Assembly: GCA_043746815.1 (NCBI GenBank)
Contig: JAYTQG010000144.1
Span: 31,982-95,981, forward strand
Origin: JAYTQG01 sp043746815
GTDB lineage: Bacteria > Actinomycetota > Thermoleophilia > Miltoncostaeales > Miltoncostaeaceae
Length of the DNA: 64,000 nt
Reading direction: 5' to 3'
Below, in pieces: positions 1 to 8,683 of the stretch (the first letter of the stretch is position 1; the number at the start of each line of letters is the position of its first letter). The translations under genes were made by a program, and so were the position numbers. Under the pieces are notes generated by a model. It was given only the letters and a program-made list of their open reading frames with translations. It was not told the origin of the DNA and made no database searches.

Positions 1-1
1 C

Positions 2-604
2 GCGGCCCTTGCGGCGCTCGCCCGCCCGCCCGGAATCCTGGTCGCCGTGCTCGTGGTGTTAATCGCCTGGCGTCGAGGCGATGTTTCGCGCCTTCGTGTG
101 CTCGCCTGGGGTGCTGGTCCGGCGGTTGCCTCCCTCGGTGCCATTCTGGTGTGGATGGAACGCGCGCGCGGCTCGTGGTCGCTTCCACTCGATGCGCAGC
201 GGGCGTGGGGTCGCGGGCAATTGATCACGGGCCTCTGGACATCACTTCCCGGATTCGTCGCTCATGCGATAGATCAGGTCATCCACGGACATGTGACGGC
301 GGACTGGACCTCATTCGTGCGCGACGTTTCTGCGCTTGTGTTCGCGACCGTTCTGGTCACCCGGCTTGCTCGCCGGGTGGGGTGGCGTTCCCCATGGACG
401 GTCTACTCGCTGCTCTCAGTTGCACTTCCCTTCTCCAGCGGCTCACCCACCTCGCTTGCGCGGTTCTCGTTGATGGCCTTTCCGCTGGTCTGGCCGCTTG
501 CGGACTGGGTCGGGGCCGATCAACGTCGTCAGCGGGTGTTGGCTGGCGCCGCCCTCGGCATTACGGCGCTACTCGTCCTGCAACTGAGGATTCGTTCGCC
601 CTAG
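2..604 (+). CDS. PIG-V-like membrane glycosyltransferase, C-terminal part (5' end outside window)
   Basis: The frame is open from the first bases of the window, so the start lies upstream; about 200 residues remain. The fragment is very hydrophobic, with several predicted membrane helices, and ends in a segment (SLARFSLMAFPLVWPLADW) that closely parallels the C-terminus of the PIG-V-like protein encoded at 5052-6293 (SLPRFGLVLFPVFLALASW). An early ALARPPGILV stretch also mirrors that protein's ATRVSGVLLV. I infer a paralogous mannosyltransferase-like enzyme that would use a polyprenyl-phosphate sugar. Its last 44 bases overlap the 3' end of the convergent gene on the other strand. Confidence 0.6.
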   Translation, partial: AALAALARPPGILVAVLVVLIAWRRGDVSRLRVLAWGAGPAVASLGAILVWMERARGSWSLPLDAQRAWGRGQLITGLWTSLPGFVAHAIDQVIHGHVTADWTSFVRDVSALVFATVLVTRLARRVGWRSPWTVYSLLSVALPFSSGSPTSLARFSLMAFPLVWPLADWVGADQRRQRVLAGAALGITALLVLQLRIRSP

Positions 605-2258
605 CCGTGCATGTCTCGGGCTGCCCAAGGACGGTGTCGACGACTGATCCCGCCTGAACACGGAACCGCATACGGACAATCCCAGCGCGAAACGCGTCGA
701 GTTCGGTCCCCCAGGGCAGTGCCGGGCGGACACACCCGTTGTTCGTCGTCACGTTCCAATAGGGCGTATACCGAACGCTGATGCGGTAGCGGCCGGGCCG
801 CCTCACGCGCAGCGTCAGGGCTTCGGCGCGAAGCGAGAGCACCTCGATTCCCGTTCTCGGTGTCGCGATCGGTGTTGCGTTCGGTAGCTCATAGATCGTC
901 CATGAACCGATACGCCGCGCGACCGTTAGCCCAGAGTGACCTGCCCGAAGCATCGTCGCTTCGGCCGAGGCGCTCGGGTCCAGCGGGTCACTTGGCAACA
1001 GGACGTAGCGGATCCCCATGAGACGCAGCCAGTGGCGGTACTTTGGTGGCGTCACCTGGCCGTACAAGACACCGTTCGCTGGCCAGTCATCCTGGCGGTA
1101 CCACCCCCGCGCCAGCGGTACACCGGTACGCGCGAGATAGTACGCCTCCCAATTATCCGCTGTCGCGACGACCTCAACCCGGTGACCTGGCGTGTTGTGG
1201 GTCTCGAGAAAGGCGAGCGCGGGGTACCAGAAGCTTTCGTGTTGGGCGCGAGCAGCATGGACCGTGTTCCAGCCCGCGACGGCCGGAAGGGTCTGCCAGA
1301 ACACCATCGCACCGACGAGTGCGGGTGCGGCCCAACGGGGTTGAAAGCGACGGGCCGCAAGTGGAACCAGAAGGAGCGGAGCCCCCATCACAAGCACCAG
1401 CCTGCCGATGTTGCCGCCAAGGGGTGTCGTCGCCACAAATGTGAACGTGGCCACCACCGCATAGGCGGTGAACAGGCCGCGCAGTGGTGCAAGGTCTCGA
1501 ACGCCATAGGTCAATGCGAGTCCAGCGACGCAGAAAAACGCCACAGCCATCGCGTCTTTCGGGTCGAACGAGTAGCGGCCACCCTGGTCCGAGAAGGCAC
1601 GCAGAAGTACGAATTGGGCAATCAAGACGACGACCGCACCTCCCGCCAGGACGCGGAGGCGACGATCAGCAAACCACTGCCGGTCCGCGGACGCCCAACC
1701 AGCCAGCGCCACCACCGTGAACGCCAGCGCCAACGGATGGGCCAGCGCCGTCAGCGCGATCAATCCGACGGCAAGAAATGCGCGCCGCGCCTGCAGTGCA
1801 GCGACCGTCAACAGCGCGAACGCGAGGCCCAATGTGAAGGGGTCAGTGCCAGCCGGAACGGCGAGCGGAGCGAGCATGGCGAAGGCAAAGCACGGCCACT
1901 TCGCAAGTGCGGGCCACTGGCGGCCGATGACCCTCGCGAATGTCCCAGCGGCGAGAGCGACTGATGAGACAACGACCACCCCGCGAGTGAGTACCGCCGC
2001 GAGTGGGTAGTAGATCAGCGAGTAGTTGACCTGGCTATAGCGCCCGGCGTACCAAAAGTTGTCCCAGAATCGCCAGCCGTGTTCGCGCCACACCTGGGCG
2101 CCATAAAGGTGCGCTGCCGCGTCACCGCCGGATGGGCCGAACAGCAGCCATGCAGTCGCGAGTAGCGCTGCCGTCAGGGCGGCGTACCGAGGGCGGGCAA
2201 TGGCCGCCACAAGCGGATGGATGCGACTTTTAATCACGGTGTCCGCCAACTGGACCAT
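561..2258 (-). CDS. polytopic membrane protein, possible glycosyltransferase-like
   Basis: A protein of about 565 residues. The ATG at 2258 was chosen because the frame upstream of it is only a read-through of the low-complexity end of the penicillin-binding protein gene. An aromatic-rich loop follows the first helix (GDAAAHLYGAQVW, then WDNFWYAGRYSQVNYSLIYY). This pattern is seen in large uncharacterised membrane proteins related to GT39/YfhO-like enzymes. About ten further hydrophobic segments follow, then a soluble C-terminal domain of roughly 150 residues. It starts 43 bases after the penicillin-binding protein stop, so the two are probably cotranscribed. The exact substrate cannot be read from the sequence. 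Confidence 0.65.
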   Translation of the reverse strand: MVQLADTVIKSRIHPLVAAIARPRYAALTAALLATAWLLFGPSGGDAAAHLYGAQVWREHGWRFWDNFWYAGRYSQVNYSLIYYPLAAVLTRGVVVVSSVALAAGTFARVIGRQWPALAKWPCFAFAMLAPLAVPAGTDPFTLGLAFALLTVAALQARRAFLAVGLIALTALAHPLALAFTVVALAGWASADRQWFADRRLRVLAGGAVVVLIAQFVLLRAFSDQGGRYSFDPKDAMAVAFFCVAGLALTYGVRDLAPLRGLFTAYAVVATFTFVATTPLGGNIGRLVLVMGAPLLLVPLAARRFQPRWAAPALVGAMVFWQTLPAVAGWNTVHAARAQHESFWYPALAFLETHNTPGHRVEVVATADNWEAYYLARTGVPLARGWYRQDDWPANGVLYGQVTPPKYRHWLRLMGIRYVLLPSDPLDPSASAEATMLRAGHSGLTVARRIGSWTIYELPNATPIATPRTGIEVLSLRAEALTLRVRRPGRYRISVRYTPYWNVTTNNGCVRPALPWGTELDAFRAGIVRMRFRVQAGSVVDTVLGQPETCTARANESSVAGRVAP

Positions 2259-2301
2259 CGTTGCCAAGCAAGCGATGGTACCCCGGAACCGCGGTATCTG
2301 T

Positions 2302-4527
2302 CTACGGCACGGGTGTCGGAGCGGGCGCTGGTGCGGGGGCAGGCGCTGGGGCTGGGGCTGGCGGAGGGGGCGGCGCGGGGGCCGGGGCAGGCGAGGGTGC
2401 TGGCTGAACTGGAGCTGGAGCGGGCGCTGGCGCTGGGGCGGGAGATGGGGATGGAGCGGTTGCAGGAGTCGGCGTGGGAGTGGTCGTCTTGGTTCCGGGG
2501 CCCGGTGCCTTGGTGGTCGTTCCCGCCGCCGTGGCATCTGTGGATGTGCTGGTCGTGTTCGTGGTGGTCCCGGTGCTGGTGGTCTTTGCCGATGCCGCCG
2601 ACTTCGTGAAGTCGCTGGAGAATGTGTTGTCCCACTGGACCGGATCGGAGGGATACGGGAAGTCTGGCTGACCGTTCTTCTCGGTCGTCACAACCTTCTG
2701 CATGAAGTCATGCCAAATACCTGCGGGGAAGTTTCCACCCTGGCCGCCACCGCGCAGCCCGGACAGCGTCCGCTTGTACCCGGCGTTGTTTGGATAGCCA
2801 ACCCATACTGCTGCAACGTAGTGCGGGGTGTAACCGACAAACCACGCATCCGTGAACTTGTCGGTCGTGCCAGTCTTCCCGGCTTGCGGAACGCCGATGT
2901 TCGCGTGCGTTCCCGTGCCGCCAAGGACGTTTGCTCGGAGGACCTTCGTGACCTCGTAGGTCACACCGTCGGAGAGAATTTTCCGCGGCTTCCGGATGAA
3001 GGGGTTCTTGCTTACCCCTTTGCCTGAGAGGTCGCGGATCGCTGTCGGGATGACCTGATAACCCCCGTTCGAAAGTGGCGCGTACGCGACGGCCATATCG
3101 AGCGGGGTGACTTCCTGGCCGCCAAGCGCGATCGAAGGGTACGCCTTCAACTTTTCGCTGATGCCCATCCGGTTCGCGAGCTCTGCCACCTTCTCGGGGG
3201 TCACGTCAAGTCCGAGCTGGGTGTAGACCGAGTTATCGGAACTGAGGGTTGCCTGGAAGAGCGACTTGACGCCGTCGTACTTCTCGCTATAGGTCTGGAC
3301 GTCAATCAACCCGTACCGCGGATCCGTAAACAGGAGCCGCTTCGACTCGTAGAACGTGGTGTTCGGATTGATGCCTTCGCGAATTGCCTCGGTCAGCACG
3401 AACGTCTTGAAGGTGGACCCCGGCTGGCGCTTTGCGTCCGCCGCGAAGTTGTACTGGCTCCGTTTGCCGTACGGCTTCTTCGACGCCATCGCACGGATGT
3501 AGCCAGTCCTCGAGTCGATCAAGACGATCGCTGCCTCGGGGTCATCGGGCTGGTTGAGATTGCGGTTCATCGCATCGAACGCCCACTTTTGCATTCGCGG
3601 GTCGATCGTCGTCTTGACCGTAAGCCCTGCCCGTTGTGTCCGAAGCCTCCCGAGCTTCTCCTTCAGTTGACGGCTGACGTAGTCGACGAAGTAGGGCTGA
3701 CGTTTGCTGACGTAGGCGGTCCCGCGCTTGAGTTGGAGGCCAGCGTGTTGCGCACTGGCCGCCTGGTGAGGGGTGATGTACTTCAGCTCCGCCATCTTTT
3801 TCAGGACTTCGTTTCGCCGCGCTTGAGCGCCCTTGAAGTTGCGAAACGGGTTGTAGGTGGACGGCGCCTGCGGCAGTCCGGCCAGCAGTGCCGCCTGCGG
3901 CAGCGTTAGCTGCTGAACGTGCTTGTCGAAGTACGTCAATGACGCCGCCTCAACGCCCACGGAGTTTGCGCCGTACGAAACCCCATTCATGTACAGCGCC
4001 AAAATTTCCCGCTTGCTGAACTTGTCCTCCAGTTGGCGAGCCATGTCGGCCTCAACTGCTTTCTGGACGAATCCGCGCTGGGTCAGGGCTTTCTCGCCAA
4101 AATAAACGTTCTTCGCGACCTGCATGGTGATCGTGCTGCCACCCTGCGATGCGCTGCGGGTCCGGAGATCGTGCCACGCCGCGGATGCCAGGCGGGAGTA
4201 GTCAATTCCGCCGTGCGTGTAGAAGCGCTTGTCTTCAATCGCAACCGTCGCATCCGCGAGCGACTTTGGAATCTGGCCGAGGCGCACCACGGTGCGGTTT
4301 TCGACGGATGGGATGATCGCGAGCAGTTTTCCGTTGCGGTCGTAGATTCGACTGTTTTGGCCAGTTCGAACCTGCGCGCCGATGTCCTGGAAGTACTGAC
4401 TGACGTACGCCCAGCCTCCGACCCCGGCGGCACCGACAGCGAGTGTTCCGGTGGCCCCGGCGGCGAGCAGAACCCGCGAGAAACCACTGGATGAGCGGCG
4501 TGCCGCCCGACGACGAGGGGAGGTCAA
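2302..4527 (-). CDS. class A penicillin-binding protein (bifunctional transglycosylase/transpeptidase)
   Basis: About 741 residues from a TTG start whose TTGA overlaps the stop of the upstream small gene, which indicates translational coupling. One N-terminal membrane anchor is followed by a GT51 glycosyltransferase domain, with catalytic Glu in EDKRFYTHGGID near residue 98 and GGSTITMQVAKN. The transpeptidase domain has SxxK (STFK, near 371), SDN (near 430) and KTG (KTGTTD, near 551). It polymerises and crosslinks peptidoglycan outside the membrane. The last hundred or so residues are a Thr/Ser then Pro/Ala low-complexity tail, probably a wall-spanning linker. The GC-rich repeats in this tail leave several other frames open by chance. 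Confidence 0.95.
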   Translation of the reverse strand: MTSPRRRAARRSSSGFSRVLLAAGATGTLAVGAAGVGGWAYVSQYFQDIGAQVRTGQNSRIYDRNGKLLAIIPSVENRTVVRLGQIPKSLADATVAIEDKRFYTHGGIDYSRLASAAWHDLRTRSASQGGSTITMQVAKNVYFGEKALTQRGFVQKAVEADMARQLEDKFSKREILALYMNGVSYGANSVGVEAASLTYFDKHVQQLTLPQAALLAGLPQAPSTYNPFRNFKGAQARRNEVLKKMAELKYITPHQAASAQHAGLQLKRGTAYVSKRQPYFVDYVSRQLKEKLGRLRTQRAGLTVKTTIDPRMQKWAFDAMNRNLNQPDDPEAAIVLIDSRTGYIRAMASKKPYGKRSQYNFAADAKRQPGSTFKTFVLTEAIREGINPNTTFYESKRLLFTDPRYGLIDVQTYSEKYDGVKSLFQATLSSDNSVYTQLGLDVTPEKVAELANRMGISEKLKAYPSIALGGQEVTPLDMAVAYAPLSNGGYQVIPTAIRDLSGKGVSKNPFIRKPRKILSDGVTYEVTKVLRANVLGGTGTHANIGVPQAGKTGTTDKFTDAWFVGYTPHYVAAVWVGYPNNAGYKRTLSGLRGGGQGGNFPAGIWHDFMQKVVTTEKNGQPDFPYPSDPVQWDNTFSSDFTKSAASAKTTSTGTTTNTTSTSTDATAAGTTTKAPGPGTKTTTPTPTPATAPSPSPAPAPAPAPAPVQPAPSPAPAPAPPPPPAPAPAPAPAPAPAPTPVP

Positions 4528-4979
4528 CGCGGCACCCGCCGTGCGGTGGACCACAAAATTTGGCCAGAGCGGTAGTCCATGAGCCCGATCGTTCGCGCTG
4601 GGGCGCCCGGGCGAGGAGGGGAGGTGACAATCCACGTCAAGGAGGAGCGGGGGCGAACCTGACGGGTCACCGTTTGACCACCGCGGGTCCGCGTTGTGAC
4701 CGCGATTGGGTCGTTGGACCACCGCAGGTGAACTGCGTCCGCGCGCGGGTTTGATACCCACCGCCGCTTTGCCTTGCTGAGCGCGTCTCCGCCCCAACCA
4801 AGGCGCGCTCCACGCGACTGCGCCACGGCATCGAAGATGAAGTGCCAGCCGCGATCGGGGCGCGCGAGCATGCCGCCGAACGACCGGTCGCCGTAGTGGC
4901 TGGCGGCCAAGGAGGGCGACCAGATCGCCACCGGGGCGATGCAGGTGCCGATAACGATGCGGCGGGCTCGGCGGTCCAC
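4524..4979 (-). CDS. small secreted or membrane-anchored protein of unknown function
   Basis: 151 residues from a GTG start preceded by a strong Shine-Dalgarno (GGAGGAG, five bases before the start). Its TGA overlaps the TTG start of the penicillin-binding protein by four bases. An N-terminal RRARR followed by a hydrophobic run (IVIGTCIAPVAIW) looks like a signal peptide or anchor. I do not recognise the mature part, which ends basic (SGQILWSTARRVPR). The tight coupling suggests a role alongside cell-wall synthesis. The strong ribosome site and coupling are the main evidence that this is a real gene. Confidence 0.6.
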   Translation of the reverse strand: MDRRARRIVIGTCIAPVAIWSPSLAASHYGDRSFGGMLARPDRGWHFIFDAVAQSRGARLGWGGDALSKAKRRWVSNPRADAVHLRWSNDPIAVTTRTRGGQTVTRQVRPRSSLTWIVTSPPRPGAPARTIGLMDYRSGQILWSTARRVPR

Positions 4980-5051
4980 GTCAACTCCTCCGGTGGCGGG
5001 CGCGCTACCGAGTATAGGTCGGCCGCTGTCGATCGTTGTACCCTGCCGCCC

Positions 5052-6293
5052 GTGGTCTCCCTCATCGGTCGTGCGCGCGGGCTCGATCGCTCGGCGCTGA
5101 AATACGCAGCGGTTGTTCTCGTGGCCACGCGCCTTGCGATTTGGGTACTGGCGCTCTTCACCGAGGCAACCACTGGCCCCTCCGTCCGCCCAAACGCTCC
5201 GCAGATCAGCGCGCCGTCGCCCTCGGCAGGGCTCGGTGAGCCGTGGAATTCCGTGTTTGGTGTGTGGGGTCATTGGGACGGCTACTGGTTCGTGGGGATT
5301 GCGGAAGGGGGATACGGATTCCGTGACGGTGCGGCCGCCTTCTTTCCGTTGTATCCGATGGCCATGCGCGTCGTTGCTCCCCTTGTTGGCAGTGCGCTCG
5401 TCGCAGGCGTGGTCATCAGTCTGCTTTCGTCCTTTTCGGCCTTCTACCTGCTCCACCGGCTCGCTCGCCACGAGTGCGGGGCGACCATTGCACCGCGCGC
5501 CGTCTTGTACCTCGCGATCTCCCCGATGGCAGTGTTTCTGGCCGCTGCGTACTCGGAGGCGCTGTTCCTTGCACTTTCGCTCGCGTGTCTCTGGGCTGCC
5601 CGCCGCGGACGTTTTCTTGAGGCCGCGGTTTGGGCGGCACTCGCATCTGCGACTCGCGTGAGTGGTGTGCTGTTAGTCATTGCGCTCGCGGTCTTCTGGG
5701 CGGACGCGCATGGCGGCTGGCGGAGCCTGCTTCGTCCTGCAGCGACCAGGCTGCTGCTCGCACCCAGCGGACTGTTGGGCTACATGGGCTACCTCTGGGC
5801 ACGCTTCGGCGATCCGTTCGCCTTTCGCGGATCGCAAGCAATCTGGCACCGGCGACTCGTGACACCCGTTCAGGGAATCTGGGACGGCGCCTCTGCCGCT
5901 GTCGCGGGTGTTCGGCAAGTTGCCGCGGGGGGCGACACCCCCGTGTATTGGCCTCGGAGCCTGCGGCCGCCAATCAATACGGCGGCGCTCAACATCGAGA
6001 TGTTCGTCGCACTGGTCCTACTGATTGCGGGGCTGGTGCTCGTCGCGCGACGCCTGCCGCGAGGCTACGCGTGGTACGCCAGCGCTGCGCTCGCGCTGCC
6101 GCTCGCATCGCCCGCCCGCGACCTTCCGCTGCTTTCGCTGCCGCGCTTCGGGCTGGTCCTGTTTCCAGTCTTCCTCGCACTCGCCTCGTGGGCGATCACG
6201 AAGCCGACCCGACACACCGCGATCGTCGTTGCCTTTGCGCTGACACTCGGCCTATTCACCGCCCAATGGGCGAATTGGCAGTGGGTCTCGTGA
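5052..6293 (+). CDS. PIG-V-family mannosyltransferase-like membrane protein
   Basis: About 413 residues from a GTG start. The longer upstream reading is low-complexity and overlaps the divergent gene. The hallmark PIG-V/glycosyltransferase segment is present: WGHWDGYWFVGIAEGGYGF followed by AAFFPLYP. Family members transfer a sugar from a lipid-phosphate donor across the membrane. About ten hydrophobic helices follow. The 72-base gap to the divergent gene at 4979 must carry both promoters. It appears paralogous to the truncated gene at the start of the window. Confidence 0.8.
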   Translation: MVSLIGRARGLDRSALKYAAVVLVATRLAIWVLALFTEATTGPSVRPNAPQISAPSPSAGLGEPWNSVFGVWGHWDGYWFVGIAEGGYGFRDGAAAFFPLYPMAMRVVAPLVGSALVAGVVISLLSSFSAFYLLHRLARHECGATIAPRAVLYLAISPMAVFLAAAYSEALFLALSLACLWAARRGRFLEAAVWAALASATRVSGVLLVIALAVFWADAHGGWRSLLRPAATRLLLAPSGLLGYMGYLWARFGDPFAFRGSQAIWHRRLVTPVQGIWDGASAAVAGVRQVAAGGDTPVYWPRSLRPPINTAALNIEMFVALVLLIAGLVLVARRLPRGYAWYASAALALPLASPARDLPLLSLPRFGLVLFPVFLALASWAITKPTRHTAIVVAFALTLGLFTAQWANWQWVS

Positions 6294-6306
6294 GCGCTCC
6301 GGCGAG

Positions 6307-6582
6307 CTACCGGGCCATCGTGGTGTAGCGAAGTAGGGTCGTCAGCGCCGCCTCAAAGTCCTCTTCGCAGGCATCCTCCCCGGCGAGGCGGCAACGGCGC
6401 AGCTCTTGGCTGATGAGCTTGAGACCCACCTGATCCAGCGCGGCCTTGACGGCAGCGAGTTGAGTGAGGACGGCGGCACCCTGGGCGCCTTCGTCCAGCA
6501 TCCGCTGGACGCCACGGAGTTGCCCCTCGGCCCGGCGCAGACGTACAAGGAGTTCTTCCGTGGCGAGCGTCGCTTCAGTCAC
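6307..6582 (-). CDS. CsoR/RcnR/CstR-family (DUF156) transcriptional regulator with atypical metal site
   Basis: 91 residues, the usual length for this all-helical DNA-binding family, with the signature RLRRAEGQLRGVQRML. Against M. tuberculosis CsoR (Cys36, His61, Cys65) the alignment is ungapped, but the first Cys is Gly35 and the His is Glu60; only Cys64 remains, with another Cys at 72. Canonical Cu(I) sensing is therefore unlikely. A thiol, persulfide or redox role is possible (CstR-like sensors use cysteines only). It lies five bases after trxA and ends the trxB-trxA operon. A CsoR-type palindrome sits in front of trxB, so it probably autoregulates. Confidence 0.85.
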   Translation of the reverse strand: MTEATLATEELLVRLRRAEGQLRGVQRMLDEGAQGAAVLTQLAAVKAALDQVGLKLISQELRRCRLAGEDACEEDFEAALTTLLRYTTMAR

Positions 6583-6587
6583 GGTGT

Positions 6588-6914
6588 CTATTCGGAAAGG
6601 CCGAGGGCGCGCTCGAGGGATGCCTTCGGCTGCAGCCCAACGGCTTGCTTCACCAGTTGACCATTTTCAAAGCGCGCAATGAACGGGATTCCCTGAACCC
6701 CGTAGCGCATCGCGAGTTCCTGGTTGGAGTCCACATCGACCTTTCCCACGACGATGTCGGAGCGTTCGTCGGCAATCTGGTCGATTACCGGTCCAAGCTG
6801 CTTGCACGGGCCACACCACTCGGCCCAAAAGTCAACTACCACGGGCTTCTCGCTCTCAAGGACGAGGGCCTGGAAGTTGTCGACGGTGAATTCCTGTACG
6901 GCTGCTGATGCCAT
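6588..6914 (-). CDS. trxA: thioredoxin
   Basis: 108 residues, typical length. The active site WAEWCGPCK and the cis-proline region (GIPFI) are intact. The ATG at 6914 was chosen because AAAGGAG lies six bases upstream; the longer frame reads into trxB. It is a cytosolic disulfide reductant regenerated by the thioredoxin reductase encoded 11 bases upstream. It lies between trxB and the CsoR-like regulator in one operon, opposite a CcdA-like thiol transporter. Confidence 0.95.
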   Translation of the reverse strand: MASAAVQEFTVDNFQALVLESEKPVVVDFWAEWCGPCKQLGPVIDQIADERSDIVVGKVDVDSNQELAMRYGVQGIPFIARFENGQLVKQAVGLQPKASLERALGLSE

Positions 6915-6925
6915 TGCGGGCTCCT

Positions 6926-7870
6926 TTAGCTGGTGAGTGTTTGGTGTTGGGTGGCGTTGTGTTCCAACCACCGCTCGGCGTCGATCGCCGCCATGCACCC
7001 GCTTGCGGCCGCCGTGACGGCCTGCCGGTAGGTGCGGTCCTGGATGTCACCCGCGGCGAAGACGCCGTCGACGCTGGTCTGAGTCCCGTCGGCCAGGATG
7101 TAGCCATCCTCATCGAGGTCCAGCTGACCGGCGAAGAGTTCGCTGTTCGGTGTGTGGCCGATCGCGACGAAGACCGCATCGGTCGCGATTTCGTTGATCG
7201 CTCCCGTCTGGGTGTCTGAGACACGCACCCCTGTGACCTTGCCGTCGCCGAGAATTTCGTCGACCGCAGCGTTCCAAACGATCGTGATTTTCGGGTGGGC
7301 CATCACGCGGTCGGCCATGATCTTGGACGCCCGGAACGCGTCACGGCGGTGGACGACGGTGACATGCGAGGCGATTCGCGCCAGGTAGAGCGCTTCTTCC
7401 ATCGCGGTGTCCCCGCCACCAACAACCACCATCGCCTTGTCCTTGAAAAAGAAACCGTCGCAGGTGGCGCAGGAACTCACGCCGTATCCGCGGAGCTTGG
7501 TTTCACTCTCAATTCCAAGCCAGCGGGCCGAAGCACCCGTCGCCACGACGACGGACTCAGCGCGCAGTTCGCGGTCGCCAACCCAAACGCCGAACGGCCG
7601 GGATGAGAAATCAACGCGGCTCACGTCTTCAGTGATGAGCTCGGTACCGAAGCGTTCTGCCTGACCGCGGAAGTGACCCATCAGCTCTGGCCCCTGCACG
7701 CCGTCAGGAAAGCCAGGGTAGTTCTCCACATCGGTTGTGATCATCAACTGGCCGCCCGCACCGAAGCCCTCGACCTCAACGGGACTCAAGTCCGCACGCG
7801 CGGCGTAGATGGCCGCCGTATAGCCCGCAGGTCCTCCGCCGATAATCACAATCTTGTGCATCTCGCCCAT
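6926..7870 (-). CDS. trxB: thioredoxin-disulfide reductase
   Basis: 314 residues. The N-terminal FAD-binding motif is IVIIGGGPAGYTAAIYAAR, the redox pair is SSCATCDG, the NADPH motif is VVGGGDTAMEEA, and the C-terminal FAD motif is VFAAGDIQD. The start is placed at 7870 because GGAGG lies seven bases upstream. It reduces thioredoxin with NADPH. The promoter region carries a perfect CsoR-type palindrome (7894-7907), so the downstream CsoR-like protein probably controls the operon. Confidence 0.95.
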   Translation of the reverse strand: MGEMHKIVIIGGGPAGYTAAIYAARADLSPVEVEGFGAGGQLMITTDVENYPGFPDGVQGPELMGHFRGQAERFGTELITEDVSRVDFSSRPFGVWVGDRELRAESVVVATGASARWLGIESETKLRGYGVSSCATCDGFFFKDKAMVVVGGGDTAMEEALYLARIASHVTVVHRRDAFRASKIMADRVMAHPKITIVWNAAVDEILGDGKVTGVRVSDTQTGAINEIATDAVFVAIGHTPNSELFAGQLDLDEDGYILADGTQTSVDGVFAAGDIQDRTYRQAVTAAASGCMAAIDAERWLEHNATQHQTLTS

Positions 7871-7893
7871 CCCGAATCCTCCGCCGTTCGATA

Positions 7894-7907
7894 TACCCCT
7901 AGGGGTA
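7894..7907. promoter_or_regulatory. CsoR-type operator palindrome between trxB and the ccdA-like gene
   Basis: The sequence TACCCCTAGGGGTA is a perfect 14-base palindrome. TACCC/GGGTA with a GC tract is the operator type known for CsoR/RcnR/CstR proteins. It lies 24 bases upstream of trxB and about 27 bases before the likely ccdA-like start. One bound tetramer could therefore affect both divergent units. The cognate regulator is most likely the third gene of the trxB operon. Confidence 0.75.
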
Positions 7908-7933
7908 CCTTAGCACCGGTCTGGACGGTCGTC

Positions 7934-8683
7934 ATGGGGGTCCGGGCAAAGAATGACTACCATGGGCGCGTGGCCGGTATTTCCCCCCTCGACTATCCCG
8001 TTGCGTTCGCGGCCGGACTTGTCTCATTCGGATCGCCGTGTGTACTGGGTCTGGTACCCGGGTACCTGTCGTTCGTCTCCGGTGTCTCCTATGACGAACT
8101 TGGAGCCCGGGCCCGGAACATCATCTGGCCGGTCGCGGCCTTCGTCGCCGGCTTCACGTTCATCTTCACTCTGATGGGGGCAAGCGCCGGGCTGATCGGG
8201 GTCAACCTGAATGGCCACCGCCACCTCATCAACCAAATCGGTGGGGCGCTCCTCATCCTGATGGGCATCGCGCTGATCGCTCTCCCGCGCCTCCGCTGGC
8301 TGCAGAGAGAGCATCGCGTCCATGTGACCAGACGTCCCACGACGCTCGTCGGGGCGACGCTCGTCGGTTCCGCGTTTGCGGCGGGCTGGACACCGTGTAT
8401 CGGCCCCATCCTGGGCGTAATCCTGACGCGCGCAGCGATCGGTTCGCCGGGAATTGGAGCAAGCCTGCTCTTCACCTACGCAATCGGGCTTGGGGTTCCG
8501 TTCCTCCTTTCGGGACTCTTCTTCTCGCGGGCATTGTCCGCGTTCACCTGGGTGCGAGCGCATTGGCAGGCGGTCAATACCGTTGCTGCCGTCCTGACAA
8601 TCGTCGTCGGCATCCTGATGGCTACCCAGCGACTCGAAATCATCTCCACAAAACTCTCAGGGATCGGATTCAAAGGGATTTGA
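7934..8683 (+). CDS. CcdA-like cytochrome c biogenesis / thiol-disulfide transporter
   Basis: About 249 residues from ATG 7934; GTG 7970 is an alternative and neither has a clear ribosome site. Six hydrophobic segments are visible. The two family cysteines appear in FGSPCVLGLVPGYLSFVSG and AAGWTPCIGPILG. CcdA/DsbD-beta proteins carry electrons from cytosolic thioredoxin to extracytoplasmic partners, which fits the divergent trxB-trxA. Its TGA overlaps the TTG start of the next gene (TTGA). Confidence 0.85.
   Translation: MGVRAKNDYHGRVAGISPLDYPVAFAAGLVSFGSPCVLGLVPGYLSFVSGVSYDELGARARNIIWPVAAFVAGFTFIFTLMGASAGLIGVNLNGHRHLINQIGGALLILMGIALIALPRLRWLQREHRVHVTRRPTTLVGATLVGSAFAAGWTPCIGPILGVILTRAAIGSPGIGASLLFTYAIGLGVPFLLSGLFFSRALSAFTWVRAHWQAVNTVAAVLTIVVGILMATQRLEIISTKLSGIGFKGI

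Noticed and set aside
2259..2537. N-terminal extension of the membrane protein that ends at 561
   Set aside because: Translation is Pro/Arg-rich nonsense lying inside the low-complexity Pro/Ala tail of the penicillin-binding protein; the ATG at 2258 gives a normal hydrophobic N-terminus.
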